A DNA stretch of 64,000 bases, taken from positions 1-64,000 of the forward strand of contig NHZP01000098.1 in the NCBI GenBank assembly GCA_003313425.1. Direction: 5' to 3'. The number at the start of each line of letters is the position of its first letter. Positions within the stretch are counted from its first letter, which is position 1. Shown one piece after another: positions 8,440 through 19,499 of the stretch. Origin of the DNA: Pseudopyrenochaeta lycopersici (lineage: Eukaryota; Ascomycota; Dothideomycetes; Pleosporales; Pseudopyrenochaetaceae). Position numbers and translations under genes: made by a program. A model generated the notes under the pieces. It was not told the origin of the DNA. It ran no database searches and saw only the letters and a list, made by a program, of their open reading frames with translations.

Positions 8440-8880
8440 AAGGGTGGGAGCCCTCAGGATGGAACACCATCTCTCAAAAATTGGCTATGTCCAATTTTGT
8501 TGTGGCTGGAGGGCACGTTGGGTCAGCTGGGTGTGGCGCGGATTTCGCGCACAGACCCTCCCTCAACTTTCTAGTGTGGCGTTTTGCCTATATATGATTC
8601 CTTTCACTAGAAAGTTGTCAAGTGGTCACCAGCCTTGCGCTGGAGACCCTGGACACTTTACACGTATGCGTTGCCTATGAGTGGAACGAATACCGAAGGG
8701 TTAAACTCTTTAGAGTTTAGAGGCATAAGCCCCTGTAAGCAAAGCAGAACATGGATATGTTGTCGGGTGACTCATGTTTTGCCACTCTCGTTTTTTCTAT
8801 GGAATAGCGTGGCTTGGCATTTGCTAAGGTCTGGATAGATATATAAGGCTTCTTCCCGCCTGCGGATGGCTGGTTTTGCG
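8440..8880 (+). repeat. Boundary module U5/U6, shortened, with TATA
   Basis: Lead-in AAGGGTGGGAGCCCT; perfect arms (left 8564-8576) around GGCGTTTTGCC; core 8595. Covarying stem AAACTCTTTAGAGTTT 8703-8718. No CCAAT hairpin: the sequence jumps from the E-box region to TATATAAG at 8840-8847. Confidence 0.75.
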
Positions 8881-8958
8881 TAGCATTTTTTTCAGTGTGC
8901 GTTGAGCGGAGCGTGCACAACCATCACGCATTGGCGGATATCGCCATCAGGGGATCTG

Positions 8959-9775
8959 ATGCGTACACGGAGTAGGTTGTTGCCTAGAAGCACTGGCAGT
9001 GCTGGTCCTGGAGGGTTGTTGATTCAAGAGCTTTTGGAGAGCGCGCGCAACGGAGTATGCGTTGGTCTGTCACTACAACGCGCTCTTCCATCTCAGCCTA
9101 CTGGCGTCGCGCTGGCGTTTCGACCTGTTGGGGAGAACATTTTGTTTGTTACGAGGTATGCGCCGAGTACGTATGGAGTAACGTCTTTTGTAGAAGCATG
9201 TGGAGAGAGGCATGGATGCTCTCTCGGATCGCTAATGGGTAACAGTACTTGCTGAGCACAATGTGTCTGTTACTTGCGAAGCGTTTCCAGGGTATAAGAG
9301 TAGCTGGTGGCTCACGAAGGAAAGTGGTCGACTGCCTCGCGGATGCGGCGTACGTAAAGGATGTGATTGTCAGGGGGTTAGGTCATGGAGTGCTTCCCCT
9401 TCTGGTGGATACATGGTGTTGAAGGTGTTTGGTAAGAACACTTTGTTGCCTGAGTCATGCGATGTGCTTGTATCGAGGCTTTCCCAGGATGCTGTCTGGA
9501 GGGCACGAGAGGTTTTCTGGTCTATATGCGGGAGGCATTTAGGGTACGTTCGGTTGAAGATGTTGCGTCAGCGTGGGCGTTCCCGTGGTGCGTTGCCACT
9601 GAGCACGGAGATAAGCATTGACGATGTCCATATAGTCGCAGAAGGCTTTGTATTGGCATCATCCTTTGAAGGCGTTTGGCCGTTTGGGGTACAACACTGG
9701 TGGAGCGGTGTTACGGATGCTGTGGGAGAAGTAAACTCTTCGCGGAGTCTATGGTTGAGGTGTTCCTCAGAATGA
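8959..9775 (+). CDS. U6: divergent two-exon array protein without the Cys motif (245 aa)
   Basis: Join 8959-9166 and 9246-9775. I chose the 5' splice site GTACGT at 9167 because it is the only consensus site leaving phase 1 ahead of exon 2; the 3' end is CTAATGGGTAACAG. Exon 2 begins LAEHNVSVTC and keeps WWLTKESGRLPRGC at about residue 90. The end reads GVWPFGVQHWWSGVTDAVG, a variant of WFxGISDAVG. The CxCx5CxxC motif is missing and replaced by an arginine-rich stretch (RQRGRSRG). Exon 1 is longer than usual (69 codons) and is not clearly F-box. No ATG precedes 8959 in this frame after the TATA box. Confidence 0.65.
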
Positions 9776-9997
9776 TATCTTTTTGTCTTCTTTATGGTAA
9801 AAGTTTTTTATGGTAATGTATGTGCGACTGGTAGGTCTATATGTTTATTGTGCGACGTACATGTATAAGTAGTTTGCTTATTTCATGTCGTGTTTATCTT
9901 TTTTCGTACTACATGCTTTGCTGTTTTACCTATTTTACATAGTAAGTATGTCTTGTTTGTATAATATTACTTTGTAATTTTGCGGAGCCTTCGTCAT

Positions 9998-10536
9998 GAA
10001 GGGTGTGGGCGCCCTTGGGATGGAACATCAAATCTTCAAAAAAAAAATCCCAAGTTTTTTTGGCTAAGTCCAATTTCACAGTGGCTGGAGGCCATGCAGA
10101 GTCACGTTGGCTGTGGCGCAGATCGTGCGCACAGGCCCCGACTCAACTTTCTAGTGTGGCGTTTTGCCTATATATGATTCCTTTCACTAGAAAGTTGTCA
10201 AGTGGTCGGCAGCCTCGCGCTGCCTACCCTGGACACTTTACATCGTAAGCTTTGCCTGTGACTGGAGGGAACAACGAAGTGTTAAACTAGAATTAGTTTA
10301 GAGGCAATGCACTAGTAAGCCCGCTAGCGCACGGACGTAGCGCGAGATCATCTGATCGTAGTGGGCACGTGGGTGGCACTCCTGCCCCCACTCCGTCCTC
10401 AATCAGTACTTTGATTGGGCTATGAACATGGACGCAGGGACTAGGCACTCCGTTGCCTGCTAGGGACTAGACTATCTCGGCGGTGCGCAAGACAGAGAGG
10501 TATAAGAGGGGAGCCCCCTCCCCCGCGCATGGAGTG
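9998..10536 (+). repeat. Boundary module U6/U7 with promoter
   Basis: Perfect arms (left 10144-10156) around GGCGTTTTGCC; core 10175. Covarying stem AAACTAGAATTAGTTT 10284-10299; AATCAGTACTTTGATT with inverted CCAAT 10414-10418; TATAAG 10501-10506 followed by GAGGGGAGCCCCCTCC; initiator CATGGAG near 10529. Confidence 0.8.
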
Positions 10537-10725
10537 TGTTTGGGTACCTCTTTCTTTAGTAGCATTTTTTGCTTACTGGTGTACCCAGTGACCTAGTTGC
10601 GGATAGCGTGGACGGGAGCTTCTAACGTTAGTTATTTCCCGGTGGGGATTCTATTGCGTGTCTACGCTTGCACGGTGTGCGTTGTAGGGTGTCTCTTTGG
10701 TCAGCTCCGGGAAGGTGCGTGTATA

Positions 10726-11388
10726 ATGAGCGTCCCTATCGGTGTTGCTACGTTTGCACCGTTGAAGCCGGGCACGTTTGGCGGCTTGCCTCCTGTTAGC
10801 GGAGCCGTACATTCGAGGTTTAGCAGTGGTCCGGTTACGGCGACGAAGAATGCTGTTGTATTGCAGGGCAACTGTGACGTGGTTTCTGCCGCCCCCCATG
10901 GAGATGGTGTGAAGGGTAAACGAGGTGCTTTGCCTGCGGAGGTCGGCGATCTTGTCACGAAGTGTACGGTTCTAGAGGAAGAATTGCGGTCGCTTGCGTT
11001 GGCGTGCGATTCTGATGCGGATGCAGTAGTAGGGGATGTGCGAGAGCAAGCAAGGCAGCTAGCAGACAGTGGGTTGGATGCAAAATGTGCAGATGGTGTT
11101 CTGTACCATGCGGCGCACTTGCAATTTCTTACGGAAGCGGTGGGCACGTTTCGCAAAGTTACGCGTAGCGAGTGTTCGAATCATGCATGGCAGCGGAAGC
11201 GTAAGCCTGAGGAGGTATCCGCTGAGGAAGAGTATGATGTTTGTCCGAGTTGTTCGTGGACATGTGGTTGTACTTTGGGGGAGATGCTTTCTCTCGCAAC
11301 TTGTAAAGGACTGTTAGGGCTCTGGGATGCGGAGCGAGTGCTGGTTATGATGCAACGGGCCCGAACCGGGTTGTGTTGCAATGTATAG
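10726..11388 (+). CDS. U7: intronless hypothetical protein, helical with Cys-rich end (220 aa)
   Basis: The ATG at 10726 is the first in the frame; the frame is open back to 10597, but only with non-ATG codons. The N-terminal 45 residues are low in structure (APLKPGTFGGLPPVSG). Residues about 75-165 look helical (VLEEELRSLALACDSDAD). A basic patch QRKRKPEE is followed by CPSCSWTCGC, a possible metal site, and a helical C-terminus. It shares nothing obvious with the two-exon family. The unit is copied as U13. About 190 bp of leader precede the start. Function unknown. Confidence 0.65.
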   Translation: MSVPIGVATFAPLKPGTFGGLPPVSGAVHSRFSSGPVTATKNAVVLQGNCDVVSAAPHGDGVKGKRGALPAEVGDLVTKCTVLEEELRSLALACDSDADAVVGDVREQARQLADSGLDAKCADGVLYHAAHLQFLTEAVGTFRKVTRSECSNHAWQRKRKPEEVSAEEEYDVCPSCSWTCGCTLGEMLSLATCKGLLGLWDAERVLVMMQRARTGLCCNV

Positions 11389-11587
11389 GATGGGTACTGT
11401 CCTCTGTAAGGGTTATACTATGATGAAATCCGTTCTTCGTGTACGTATTGTGCATTTTGTTTAAACTGTGTATTTTTGTGTTTATAGTTTATATTTGTTA
11501 TGATTTAGGCTACGGAGATTTGTTTGTTAGCTGTAAGTGAATGCATTCACGTTATTATAATGAAGTTTACTAATAGTAACAGGATTA

Positions 11588-12010
11588 TTTTTTGGGGAAG
11601 CATTAGTTCCGTCCCCAAATTTTTTGGCTAAGTCCGATTTCCCTGTGGCTGGAGGCCATGCAGAGTCAGACGGGGGCTGTGGCGCGTTTTGCGCACAGAC
11701 GGGTTGTGATGGGCACGGGCCCATTCCGTCAACTTTCTTGTGTATATATGATTCCTTTCACTAGAAAGTTGAGCAAGTGGTCGGCAGCCTTGCGCTGCCA
11801 GCCCTTGCAACTTTACCCTAAGCTTTGCCAACGATTGGAGATCGTAGCGGACGCGTCAAGCTACTTGTAGTTTGGGGGCAAAGACCCCTGTAAGTAAGCC
11901 AGAGCACGGATCGTGTGAGTCAGATGACGCTGGGTTACACGTGGGAGGCACCCCTGCCCCCACAACGCTCAGTCAGTTGTCTGATTGGTCTATGAATATG
12001 GACATAGGGA
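11588..12010 (+). repeat. Boundary module U7/U8, no TATA
   Basis: Lead-in hairpin TTTGGGG..CCCCAAA (11591-11619). Left arm CAACTTTCTTGTG 11730-11742; core 11749. The right arm continues GAGCAAG, matched downstream by CTTGCAACTTT. Covarying stem CAAGCTACTTGTAGTTTG. Inverted CCAAT 11983-11987 is present, but no TATATAAG follows. Confidence 0.75.
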
Positions 12011-12227
12011 CCTTTGTTGTGCTCGCCAGTGCGGTGGCACGTGACCATGTAGTGGGGCTGATGGAGTCCGTGCTCGTGTTTAGATTGGCTTTGGAAAAGT
12101 CAGCGTAGTCGCGTCAGGTACATGCACGATCTGTTTGTGTAGCATGTCTGGTACAAGCAAAGCGGTAAGTCGTAGTGTGGAGCACGTTGTAGTCGTAGTC
12201 CTAACGGAGGTTTAGGTTGCGGGGAAT
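12011..12227. other. U8 leader without recognisable TATA
   Basis: About 220 bp between the CCAAT hairpin and the U8 start. It contains CACGTG-like and CTAACGGAGG words but no TATA box or initiator like those of neighbouring units. Confidence 0.4.
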
Positions 12228-12950
12228 ATGCACGTCGCGTTGCGATGTCGGCGATTGGTATATCGCGTTGGCCCGGGAGGGAACCCTCTTACGGAGGATG
12301 AGTTCAAGTCGGACTTTGAACGTGCGCTCAAGAGTGGTATGCGGAGCGTGCACATATCTGGGCCCACCGGATGGGTTGGCAGGGCTGTTGGAGCAGGTCG
12401 TCCTGCAACGCGTAAGACTGGGTCCTCTTCTGCGGCGAGGGTTTTTACGGAGTTCGAGCTGTATGTTGTGCTTCCTGAGTCTGTCGGACCATCGCGGGGT
12501 CGCTGTTGGCTTGCGCTCCCTCGGGAAGGGTGGGCGGTAGCCGAGGAAGTTGGTGGGAAACGGCATGATGCGGATCAGTTTTTCCGTAAGCCATTGCGCG
12601 ACTGGAAGCGTGCTGGAAAACGTGTGCGGTGGATAGGACCCGGTCTTCCTTCTGCGGCGCGGAGCAAAGTGAAGGGTGCTGTTGACGGTACTCCACGTGA
12701 CGATGGTGTCGTGGAAGTGCGCAAGCCTGATGAATTGCGTAAGTCGGATCAGGTGCGTCCCGCTACAGAGGATGTTTATAGAACACGTCGCAAGCGCGCA
12801 GTTATATTGGGTACCGATACCGTGGAGGGCATTGTTGACATTGTTGGAGATGCATCACGTTTGTGGACCCGGAAGGAGATCGAGGTGGTTGTAGTGTCAA
12901 CGATTAAGGCCATGGCGGAGGCACGTGCTGGTGACTTGGGATTGCGGTAG
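12228..12950 (+). CDS. U8: basic intronless protein of the U8/U29 group (240 aa)
   Basis: ATG 12228 to TAG. Around residues 22-60 it reads LTEDEFKSDFERALKSG, then GPTGWVGRAVG. It continues with FTEFELYVVLP and RCWLALPREGWAVAEEVGGK, then FFRKPLRDWKRAGKRVRW. The order L-S/T-E-x-E-F, P-x-x-W, T-E-x-E, FFR-x-x-L-x-x-W recurs in U29, so the two look homologous. Many Arg and Lys residues suggest nucleic-acid binding (inference). The C-terminal third contains TRRKRAVILGTD. It is unrelated to the two-exon family, and its unit lacks the usual TATA box, so it may be expressed differently. Confidence 0.65.
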   Translation: MHVALRCRRLVYRVGPGGNPLTEDEFKSDFERALKSGMRSVHISGPTGWVGRAVGAGRPATRKTGSSSAARVFTEFELYVVLPESVGPSRGRCWLALPREGWAVAEEVGGKRHDADQFFRKPLRDWKRAGKRVRWIGPGLPSAARSKVKGAVDGTPRDDGVVEVRKPDELRKSDQVRPATEDVYRTRRKRAVILGTDTVEGIVDIVGDASRLWTRKEIEVVVVSTIKAMAEARAGDLGLR

Positions 12951-13149
12951 CAGGCTGTCGTACTTGCTACGCTTACTTCTCTTCTGTCCTCTATGACAGT
13001 CTTCATATTTACAAAATTGTTTTGTCATTGTGCGCAGTCTTACGCTGCGTTGGTACATTTTATGTTATGGTGTGTGTGTGGAGGCACGTTACATGTGTCT
13101 GATTCTTTAGGTACTTGTATGATATAACAGCGTGGGTGTTAACCATTTT

Positions 13150-13683
13150 TTTTGGGTTGGAAACCAAAGGCAAGTCCGACGGAGGGTGGCGAAAAAAGAA
13201 GTTGAGGATTGGCCTGTGCGCGATTTAGCGCGGTTCTGGAGGTACATGGTCCTCACCCAGAAGTGGGTGGGCGGGAGGTCACTCTCCAGCCACGTCAACT
13301 TTCTAGTGTGGCGTTCCGCCTATATATGATTCCTTTCACTAGAAAGTTGTCAAGTGGTCAGGAGCCTTGCGCTTCTGACCCATGTAACTTTACCTTAAGC
13401 TGTGGCCACGAGTGGAACGAGAAGCGGAGTGTTAGACTACTTGTAGGCTAGGGCCTCTGCCCCTTGTAAGCCTACAAAAGCACGGACTGTGCGGGTCATC
13501 TGACTGTTGTGGGCACGTGGGAGACACTCTTGGCCCCACTCCAGCTAAATCTATGATTTAATTGGTCTATGTCTATAGAGTCATGGAATGTGCATTCTAT
13601 TGCTTACTAGGGACTAGTATTTCTTGGCAGCGCTCAAGAGAGAGAGGTATATAGGAACAACAGAGGATCTGTTTCTACGGAGT
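13150..13683 (+). repeat. Boundary module U8/U9, type-B lead-in, with promoter
   Basis: The lead-in closely matches the one at U4/U5 (gtggcgaaaaaagaag, GTGCGCG..CGCG hairpin). Perfect arms (left 13296-13308) around GGCGTTCCGCC; core 13327. Stem TAGACTACTTGTAGGCTA 13433-13450; inverted CCAAT 13561-13565; TATATAGG 13648-13655; AACAGAGGATCTGTT. Confidence 0.75.
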
Positions 13684-13725
13684 GTGGCAGTCCCTTGAGG
13701 GATCCTTTTTTATTTCTACTTTGCG

Positions 13726-14487
13726 ATGGGGTCGCATACTGGATAGTGTGCTTTTGCGGGGTCCGCTTGCACAACCACCCTCCTATCTATAGTAGATGGG
13801 GTACAGGCAGGATGTCGCTGCCCAGTGTCTGTAGGGACATCCACAGCGTTGAGAGATCACGTGCACAGTGAGTATCTTTCTCTTCTGACACGCAATCAGT
13901 TGGGTACTGTAACTGATAGAGTAGTAGCCCTAGTGGAGCGGCGTGTGTCACTAACTACCTAGGCAGATTTGCCAGGCAGACGACATTGGTGGGTAACCAA
14001 AGAGAGCGGGCAGCCTCCCCGCGAATGCATTTCGCAGAAACACACGGAGTGTCTTCACCGCTACGGAGAACTCTGTAGACAGGGAGGGACGCAACAGTCG
14101 CTCCTTGTATTCAAGGCAGATACGAACTACTAGGGCGAGACTCTTTGTCTCGTTGTATTTGCGAAGCTCTCTCTAGAGGCATTAGACATCGTCTTGCAGA
14201 GTATTTTACCCCTTCTCATTCTGTCGTCGGGGCAGAGGGCAGACGCTGTAGAGCTTGATGGAGTATGCTCCATATACTGCTAGAGAAACCTCCTCAGCAG
14301 TGTAGACTGCGGATGTAACGAGTTCGGTTTCTGTAGGCCTTGCAGACGCATAAGGCCCGCGTCAGGGAGGTTTTCCCATTCCAATGGATTTGATAGAGTT
14401 TATCTCAATAGGAAGCGTATGTAGTTGAGTAGGATCAGCAACACAGTAGGAGTAGTACAGCCATAAGGTTATGGAGTAGCAGTCATG
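13726..14487 (+). pseudogene. U9: heavily decayed two-exon array gene
   Basis: The whole gene can be traced. ATG 13726 (gcgATGGGGTCGC) is followed after five codons by TAG. The exon 1 end CACGTGCACA and a GTGAGT site remain. Exon 2 retains HWWVTKESGQPPREC, FAKLSLEALDIV, a VDCGC..CRPC Cys motif and VGVVQP. At least six in-frame stops interrupt it, mostly TAG where the family has TGG (Trp) or CAG (Gln). The promoter and boundary look intact. A real product is unlikely unless TAG is read through. Confidence 0.8.
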
Positions 14488-14740
14488 TCTATAGGACAGC
14501 TAGATGGTTATAAGAAGACGTGGTCTATCAGAGTCGTATCTAGTAAGAGACAGGTTAAGATGTAGTAACCCAAAAAAAGTACATTTGGTAATAGTAAGTA
14601 CTTTTTGTTTATTTACAGTATTCCAAATTCATTAAAATAAGGATAACCCAAAAACTATAGAATAGTTACTAATGGTACGATGTAAGGTTTGTAGATTCGG
14701 GAAGAAGAGCAAAGAATGTTGGGTGCGGAGCTCAGTTGTT

Positions 14741-15271
14741 AAGGGTGTGAGCCCTTCAGATGGAATTTCCAAAAAAAATTTGCTAAGTCCACAGGGCGTG
14801 TGGCTGACAGTCACGTTGGGACAGCGTGGCGCGATGAGCGGACAGGGGGTGGTGTGGCGCGGATTCTGCGCGCACAGACCAGAAATCAACTTTCGAGTGC
14901 TATATATGATTCCTTTCACTAGAAAGTTGTCAAGTGGTCAGGAGCCTTGCGCTCCTTGACCCCTGACACTTTACCTTAAGGTTTGCCCACGACTGGAGGG
15001 AGTAGCGAAGTGTTAGTCTCTTTAGAGGCTAGAGGCAAAGACCCTTGTAAGCCTACAAAAGCACGGACAGTGCGGGTCATCTGACTGTTGTGGGCACGTG
15101 GGAGGCACCCCTGCCCCCACTCCAGCTAAATCTATGATTTAATTGGTCTATGAACGTAGACGCAGGGACGGGGCACACTTGTGCTCCCTGGGGACTAGCA
15201 TTCCTTGGCATCGCGCAAGGTCTGGAGGACAATAGATGTATAAGAGGGGAGGGCTTCCCCGGGCACGGAGT
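14741..15271 (+). repeat. Boundary module U9/U10 with promoter
   Basis: Lead-in AAGGGTGTGAGCCCTT 14741-14756; left arm CAACTTTCGAGTG 14887-14899; core 14907. Stem TAGTCTCTTTAGAGGCTA 15014-15031; inverted CCAAT 15142-15146; TATAAG 15239-15244; CACGGAG 15264. Confidence 0.8.
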
Positions 15272-15385
15272 GTAGATGTCCAACATCATTTGTTTTTTAC
15301 ATTGCGATAACGTCGCTTCCTGGGAAGGGCGGTCGAGTAGACGTTGCTAACACTTTGAGTGTTTTGTTAGTGGGTACGCATCGAG

Positions 15386-16022
15386 ATGGGAGTCGAGGAA
15401 CAGCGTGAAGTCTGTATAGACGTGCTGGTGCAAGGCGTCCGGGGGGAGCGGTTCGTAGTAACAGAGGAGAAGCTGGAAGCGTTATGTTGGTATATGGACA
15501 GTGAGTGGATACTTGTCCCCTTTGTGTGTTCTCGTATAGGTTGGCCGATGCCCAACTAACGGAGTAGCAGATTTCGTATCGCGACGAATGTCGATGACTT
15601 GTTCACTCACGCCGGATGGCAGGCAGTCATGGTGGGTTAGCGATCCTTTGAAGATTAGTAAAGACGACCAGGAACGTCGTGATCGTCTGATTAGAGCAGA
15701 AGACGGTGGGCCGTGTCCGCTGCTTTTGCTGGAGATTCATGACATATTGTCTGACGGTAGTCATTGTCGCAAGATTGCGTTTGCGAAGCTTTCCGTAGAG
15801 GCGCTGTGTGCGCTGGTGCGAGAGGTGTTGCCTTGCTTTGATCAGCAATATGGAAAGCTGGTGTACTCTTCTGACGTCGCAGAAATTCTTGGGAATGGTT
15901 TCCATACGATTTGGCAGAATAAGTCTTCACAGGAAGCATTGAAGAAAGTGTCTAGGGCGTGGCAGCGTTTCTGTTGGCTTCCTCGGTATCTACCGGATGG
16001 TTTCGGGCCTATGCAAGTGTAG
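15386..16022 (+). CDS. U10: two-exon array protein with relocated start (188 aa)
   Basis: Join 15386-15500 and 15571-16022; intron GTGAGT...CTAACGGAGTAGCAG, phase 1, with a GTTGG..CCAAC hairpin. The usual gcgATGG start reads gcgATAACGTCGC near 15307, so translation probably begins at ATG 15386. Exon 1 retains QGVRGERFVV and ends LCWYMD. Exon 2 has SWWVSDPLK instead of WWLTKESG, LLLEIHDI, FAKLSVEALCALVREVLP, then stops without the Cys motif or GISDAVG. It may be a shortened functional member or an early stage of decay. Confidence 0.6.
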
Positions 16023-16329
16023 TACGTACGGAGGGTCGTCTGTGTAGTGGATGCGGCCGATGTAGTCTAATTCGTTTTCAGGAAGGCGGTAGTGTCTTTG
16101 GTAAAAGAGGGATAGTATTGATGTATAGATATACACGTTGTGTTATATTAGATAGAGGATTTCACCGTAGTAAGAGGATGTTTAATTTCGCATTTCCTTT
16201 TACTTCTTTTTTTTTGGTGTTTTTATTTTAGAACAAAAGCAGTGTATAGGTATAGTTACTGACCATAATGTACAGGGGTTACATTATTGTGAGAATAATG
16301 AAGAGGATGTGGTGCGGAGCTTGGTTAGT

Positions 16330-16840
16330 AAGGGTGTGGACGCCCTGGGATGGAACACCAACATCCAGAAAAAAATGGCTAAGTTCATTTTCCTTGTGGC
16401 TGACAGTCACGCAGGGTCACGTTAGCTGTGGCGCGGGGAGCGCAGACATGGGTTGTGATGGGCACGGGCCCATTCTCTCAACTTTCGAGTGCTATATATG
16501 ATTCCTTTCACTAGAAAGTTGTCAAGTGGTCACCAGCCTTGCGCTGGTTACCCTTGTCACTTTACAATTAAGCAGGGCCCGCGAGTGGAACGAGAAGCGG
16601 AGGGTTAGACTACTTGTAGGCTAGGGGCGCTGCACTTACTAAGCAACGCAGAGCACGGGCGCGTGCTGATCAGATGATCACTGCTTGCCCACTTTTCTCT
16701 CAATCAGTATGCTGATTGGTTTATGGACATAACCTCATGGAATGGGCAGCCCCTGCCAACTAGGGACTAGTGTGTCTTGGCAAAGACAGGGTGGACATCG
16801 ACATATATAAGAGGGGAGCCCCCCTCCCCGCGCATGGAGT
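16330..16840 (+). repeat. Boundary module U10/U11 with promoter
   Basis: Lead-in AAGGGTGTGGACGCCCT; left arm CAACTTTCGAGTG 16479-16491; core 16499. Stem TAGACTACTTGTAGGCTA 16606-16623; AATCAGTATGCTGATT, inverted CCAAT 16715-16719; TATATAAG 16804-16811 followed by GAGGGGAGCCCCCCTCC; initiator ATGGAG 16834. Confidence 0.8.
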
Positions 16841-16874
16841 GTTCTTTAGTCTGTAGTGTTTTTTCTACACTGCG

Positions 16875-17695
16875 ATGGAGACGCAAGCCGGAAGGGGTAT
16901 TTGGGCAAATGTTGTTGGCATTCCGACACTATCAACTGCTGCAGGTGTTGTGTCGGTCGAGACGCTGATACAAGGCGTTCGGGGGAAGCCCTTTGTGGGG
17001 ACCGATGTGGAAGTACAAGGCGTGCGGAGTCGCGTGGCACGTAGGTGGCTCTCTGTTTTTCTTGGTTCCCACTCCCAGGGAGGAGTGCAACTGACGGAGT
17101 GGTAGAGTTCGTGAAATATGGTATTTCAGTAACTTGCTATGTGAAGGCAGACGGGGACCGTTGGTGGTGGCTAACAAAAGAGAGTGGGCAGCCCCCTCGG
17201 CAGTGTGTAGAGGAACAGCACAGGACGTGTCTCGAGGGTTACGATGAACTCGGTACGCAGGGGGCGACCCCGCAGTCCCTTCTTGTCCTTAAAGTGGATA
17301 CTTTCTCTATGGGTCAAGTAAAGACTTTTGTTGCGTTGGCGGAGCTGTCCGTGGAGGCACTGGATGTGGTCGTGCACATGATTGTTCCCTCCTTGTACAA
17401 TGTAGCGGAACAAATAAAAGACGCGCTTTTCGTGGAGCTGCTGTTCGAACGTCTCGATAGTGGGTATTATTCTGGAGAGGTGTATTGCGGATGCACAGTG
17501 CAGAGGTGTTGTTCTAGTTGCGATGTGCAGGGACGCAAGTTTCCAAGGTTTGGTTGCTTGGAGACGTTTATTGGACTGTATCCTTTGGGAAAGTGGAGCT
17601 CGTTCGTTGGGGTTAGCGACGCGGTAGGTGTAATGTATCCATGTGGCCAGGAGTGGCTTAAATGCTTGGATAATTATTTTTATTATCTTGGGTAG
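16875..17695 (+). CDS. U11: two-exon array family protein (251 aa)
   Basis: Join 16875-17040 and 17106-17695; intron GTAGGT...CTGACGGAGTGGTAG, phase 1. Exon 1 ends QGVRSRVAR. Exon 2 shows FVKYGISVTCYVKADGDRW then WLTKESGQPPRQC, LLVLKVDTF, LAELSVEALDVVV, CGCTVQRCCSSC, and SFVGVSDAVG in place of WFAGISDAVG. The C-terminus runs on with a tyrosine-rich DNYFYYLG tail similar to that of U14. The Cys motif still fits CxCx5CxxC, with one additional cysteine inside. Confidence 0.8.
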
Positions 17696-17914
17696 ATGGT
17701 TATTATGTTCAATACGTGTAACGTAGATAGGTGGATATACACAGGTATGTTTGTGTAGCATTGGGATTTTTATTGGTGTAGTCCATGTATGGCTAATAGT
17801 ATGGTCTTGTAGTGCTCTTTGAAATATGTTAGATTTTTATTAGACGCAGTATTTTTAGGTAATGGAGTGGTGTTTTTTGAAGAATCGTTGGTGTTGGCGT
17901 AGGCTGAATTTGTT

Positions 17915-18411
17915 AAGGGTGGGAGCCCTTCAGATGGAACATCGAATCTTCTCCAAGAAAAAATGCGTAAGTCCATTTTCCCTGTGGCTGGAGGGCACGT
18001 TGGGTCACCTGGGGGTGTGGCGCGGAGAGCGCACAGGCCAGAAATCAACTTTCTAGTGTGGCGAAAAGCCTATATATGATTCCTTTCACTAGAAAGTTGT
18101 CAAGTGGTCAGGAGCCTTGTGCTCCTGGCTACGACGGCTTTACCGTTAAACTTGTCACGCCTACGGAGTGGGCAGCGGAGCGTTAAACTAGAATTAGTTT
18201 AGGGGCAAGTACTTAGTAAGCAGAGCAGAGCACGGACCGTGTGAGTCAGATGACGCTTCTTTGCCACTCTTTTTTTCAATCGGACTTCTGATTGGTCTAT
18301 GGACGTAGACGCAGGGACTAGGCACACTCGTGCTTACTAGGGACTAGACTATCTTGGCGGCGCGCAAGAGCTGGATGTATAAGACGGGAGGCCCTCCCTC
18401 CATTCACGGAG
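17915..18411 (+). repeat. Boundary module U11/U12 with promoter
   Basis: Lead-in AAGGGTGGGAGCCCTT; perfect arms (left 18046-18058) around GGCGAAAAGCC; core 18077. Stem AAACTAGAATTAGTTT 18185-18200; AATCGGACTTCTGATT, inverted CCAAT 18291-18295; TATAAG 18378-18383; CACGGAG 18404. Confidence 0.8.
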
Positions 18412-18455
18412 GTGGTGTCTTTCCTTGGTCAACTCCTCGTTGACTGCGATGGGTG

Positions 18456-19245
18456 ATGGAGTCGCCGCATGGAGTGAGTTCTCTTGCTTCCACCAAGAGG
18501 CGGTCGATAGACACACTGGAACCAGGTGTGCGCGGAGAGCCGTTTGAAGGGACTGATGTTAATATACAGTGGGTGCGGGAGCACTTGCACGGTAGGCGCT
18601 TTTTCGTTGTAAACAAGTTAGAGATGACTAACTAACTTGATTTTGTTTTCTGGGACAGAGCTTGTGGAACAAAGAATATCGATGACGTGCCATAATAGAG
18701 AAGATGGCCGCGTATTGTGGTGGCTCACTCGGGAGAGCGGGAAGCCTCCTCAGCAGTGCGTGGAGGAACAACATGACGGATGTCTTAGGGGCCATGTTGA
18801 TTCTATTTCCCTCGGCGATAGTCGGCAGGCCTTGCTTGTTTTTAAGGTGGATACCTCGATAAGTGGTCGCTGCCAGAGCATTGTCTTCTTTGCTCGGCTC
18901 TCGGAAGAGACACTCGATGTGTTTGTGCAACGTGTGTTGCCTCTTGTGGTGTTGCCAGGAGGGCACGCTGCAGATGTGCAGTTGTTGCTCGCAGTGTGCG
19001 CTGCGTTGGAGAACGGGCGGTTTTCTAGCAGCGCGTTGTGTGGTTGTACCTTGTATGAAGGTTGCGTATGCTGTGCGGCGCTCACGAGAAAGCAGTGGCG
19101 GTTCGAGCGTTGGGATAGATTTCACTGCATACGTCCGAACGAAGACTCAGCGTGGTTCGCTGGGGTCAGTGATGCTCCTGGTACAGTGTACCCGTTTGGG
19201 GTCGAGTGGCTGCGTTGTTGGTATGCGGATGCATCTCAGTGTTAA
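18456..19245 (+). CDS. U12: two-exon array family protein with long-pyrimidine intron (240 aa)
   Basis: Join 18456-18591 and 18659-19245. The usual gcgATGG at 18449 is out of frame; a second ATGGAGTCG at 18456 is in family frame, so the start looks duplicated. The intron (GTAGGC) differs from most: ACTAACTAAC lies about 30 nt before the 3' end, followed by a T-rich stretch and GGGACAG, as in U28 and U35. Exon 2 has LVEQRISMTC, WLTRESGKPPQQC, FARLSEETLDVF, CGCTLYEGCVCC and WFAGVSDAPG (P for V). Confidence 0.75.
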
Positions 19246-19499
19246 CTGGGAGTGTTTGCTTTTTTTTGCTGTAGTACAGAAATGCAGTACATAAACGAAG
19301 TTTTGCTATGATGTTAAGAATTGGCATGATAAGGGTGTGAGCGCTTATACAGTAAGTGTTCTAGAATGATTAAATTTGATTACATTTTAAGTTTATTTTG
19401 ATTTTTTTAGGAATATACCTTATAATAATAAGGGTAGTGCAAGAGTATCGTATTGGTAGTAGACGGGGGACGTCGTATGAATTTAGTTGGGCTCAGTAA

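Noticed and set aside
10701..11156. Minus-strand ORF of 151 codons opposite U7 (and its copy at 20173)
   Set aside because: Low-complexity Ser/Thr/Ala composition typical of an antisense frame, with no promoter; identical in U13 only because the unit is copied.
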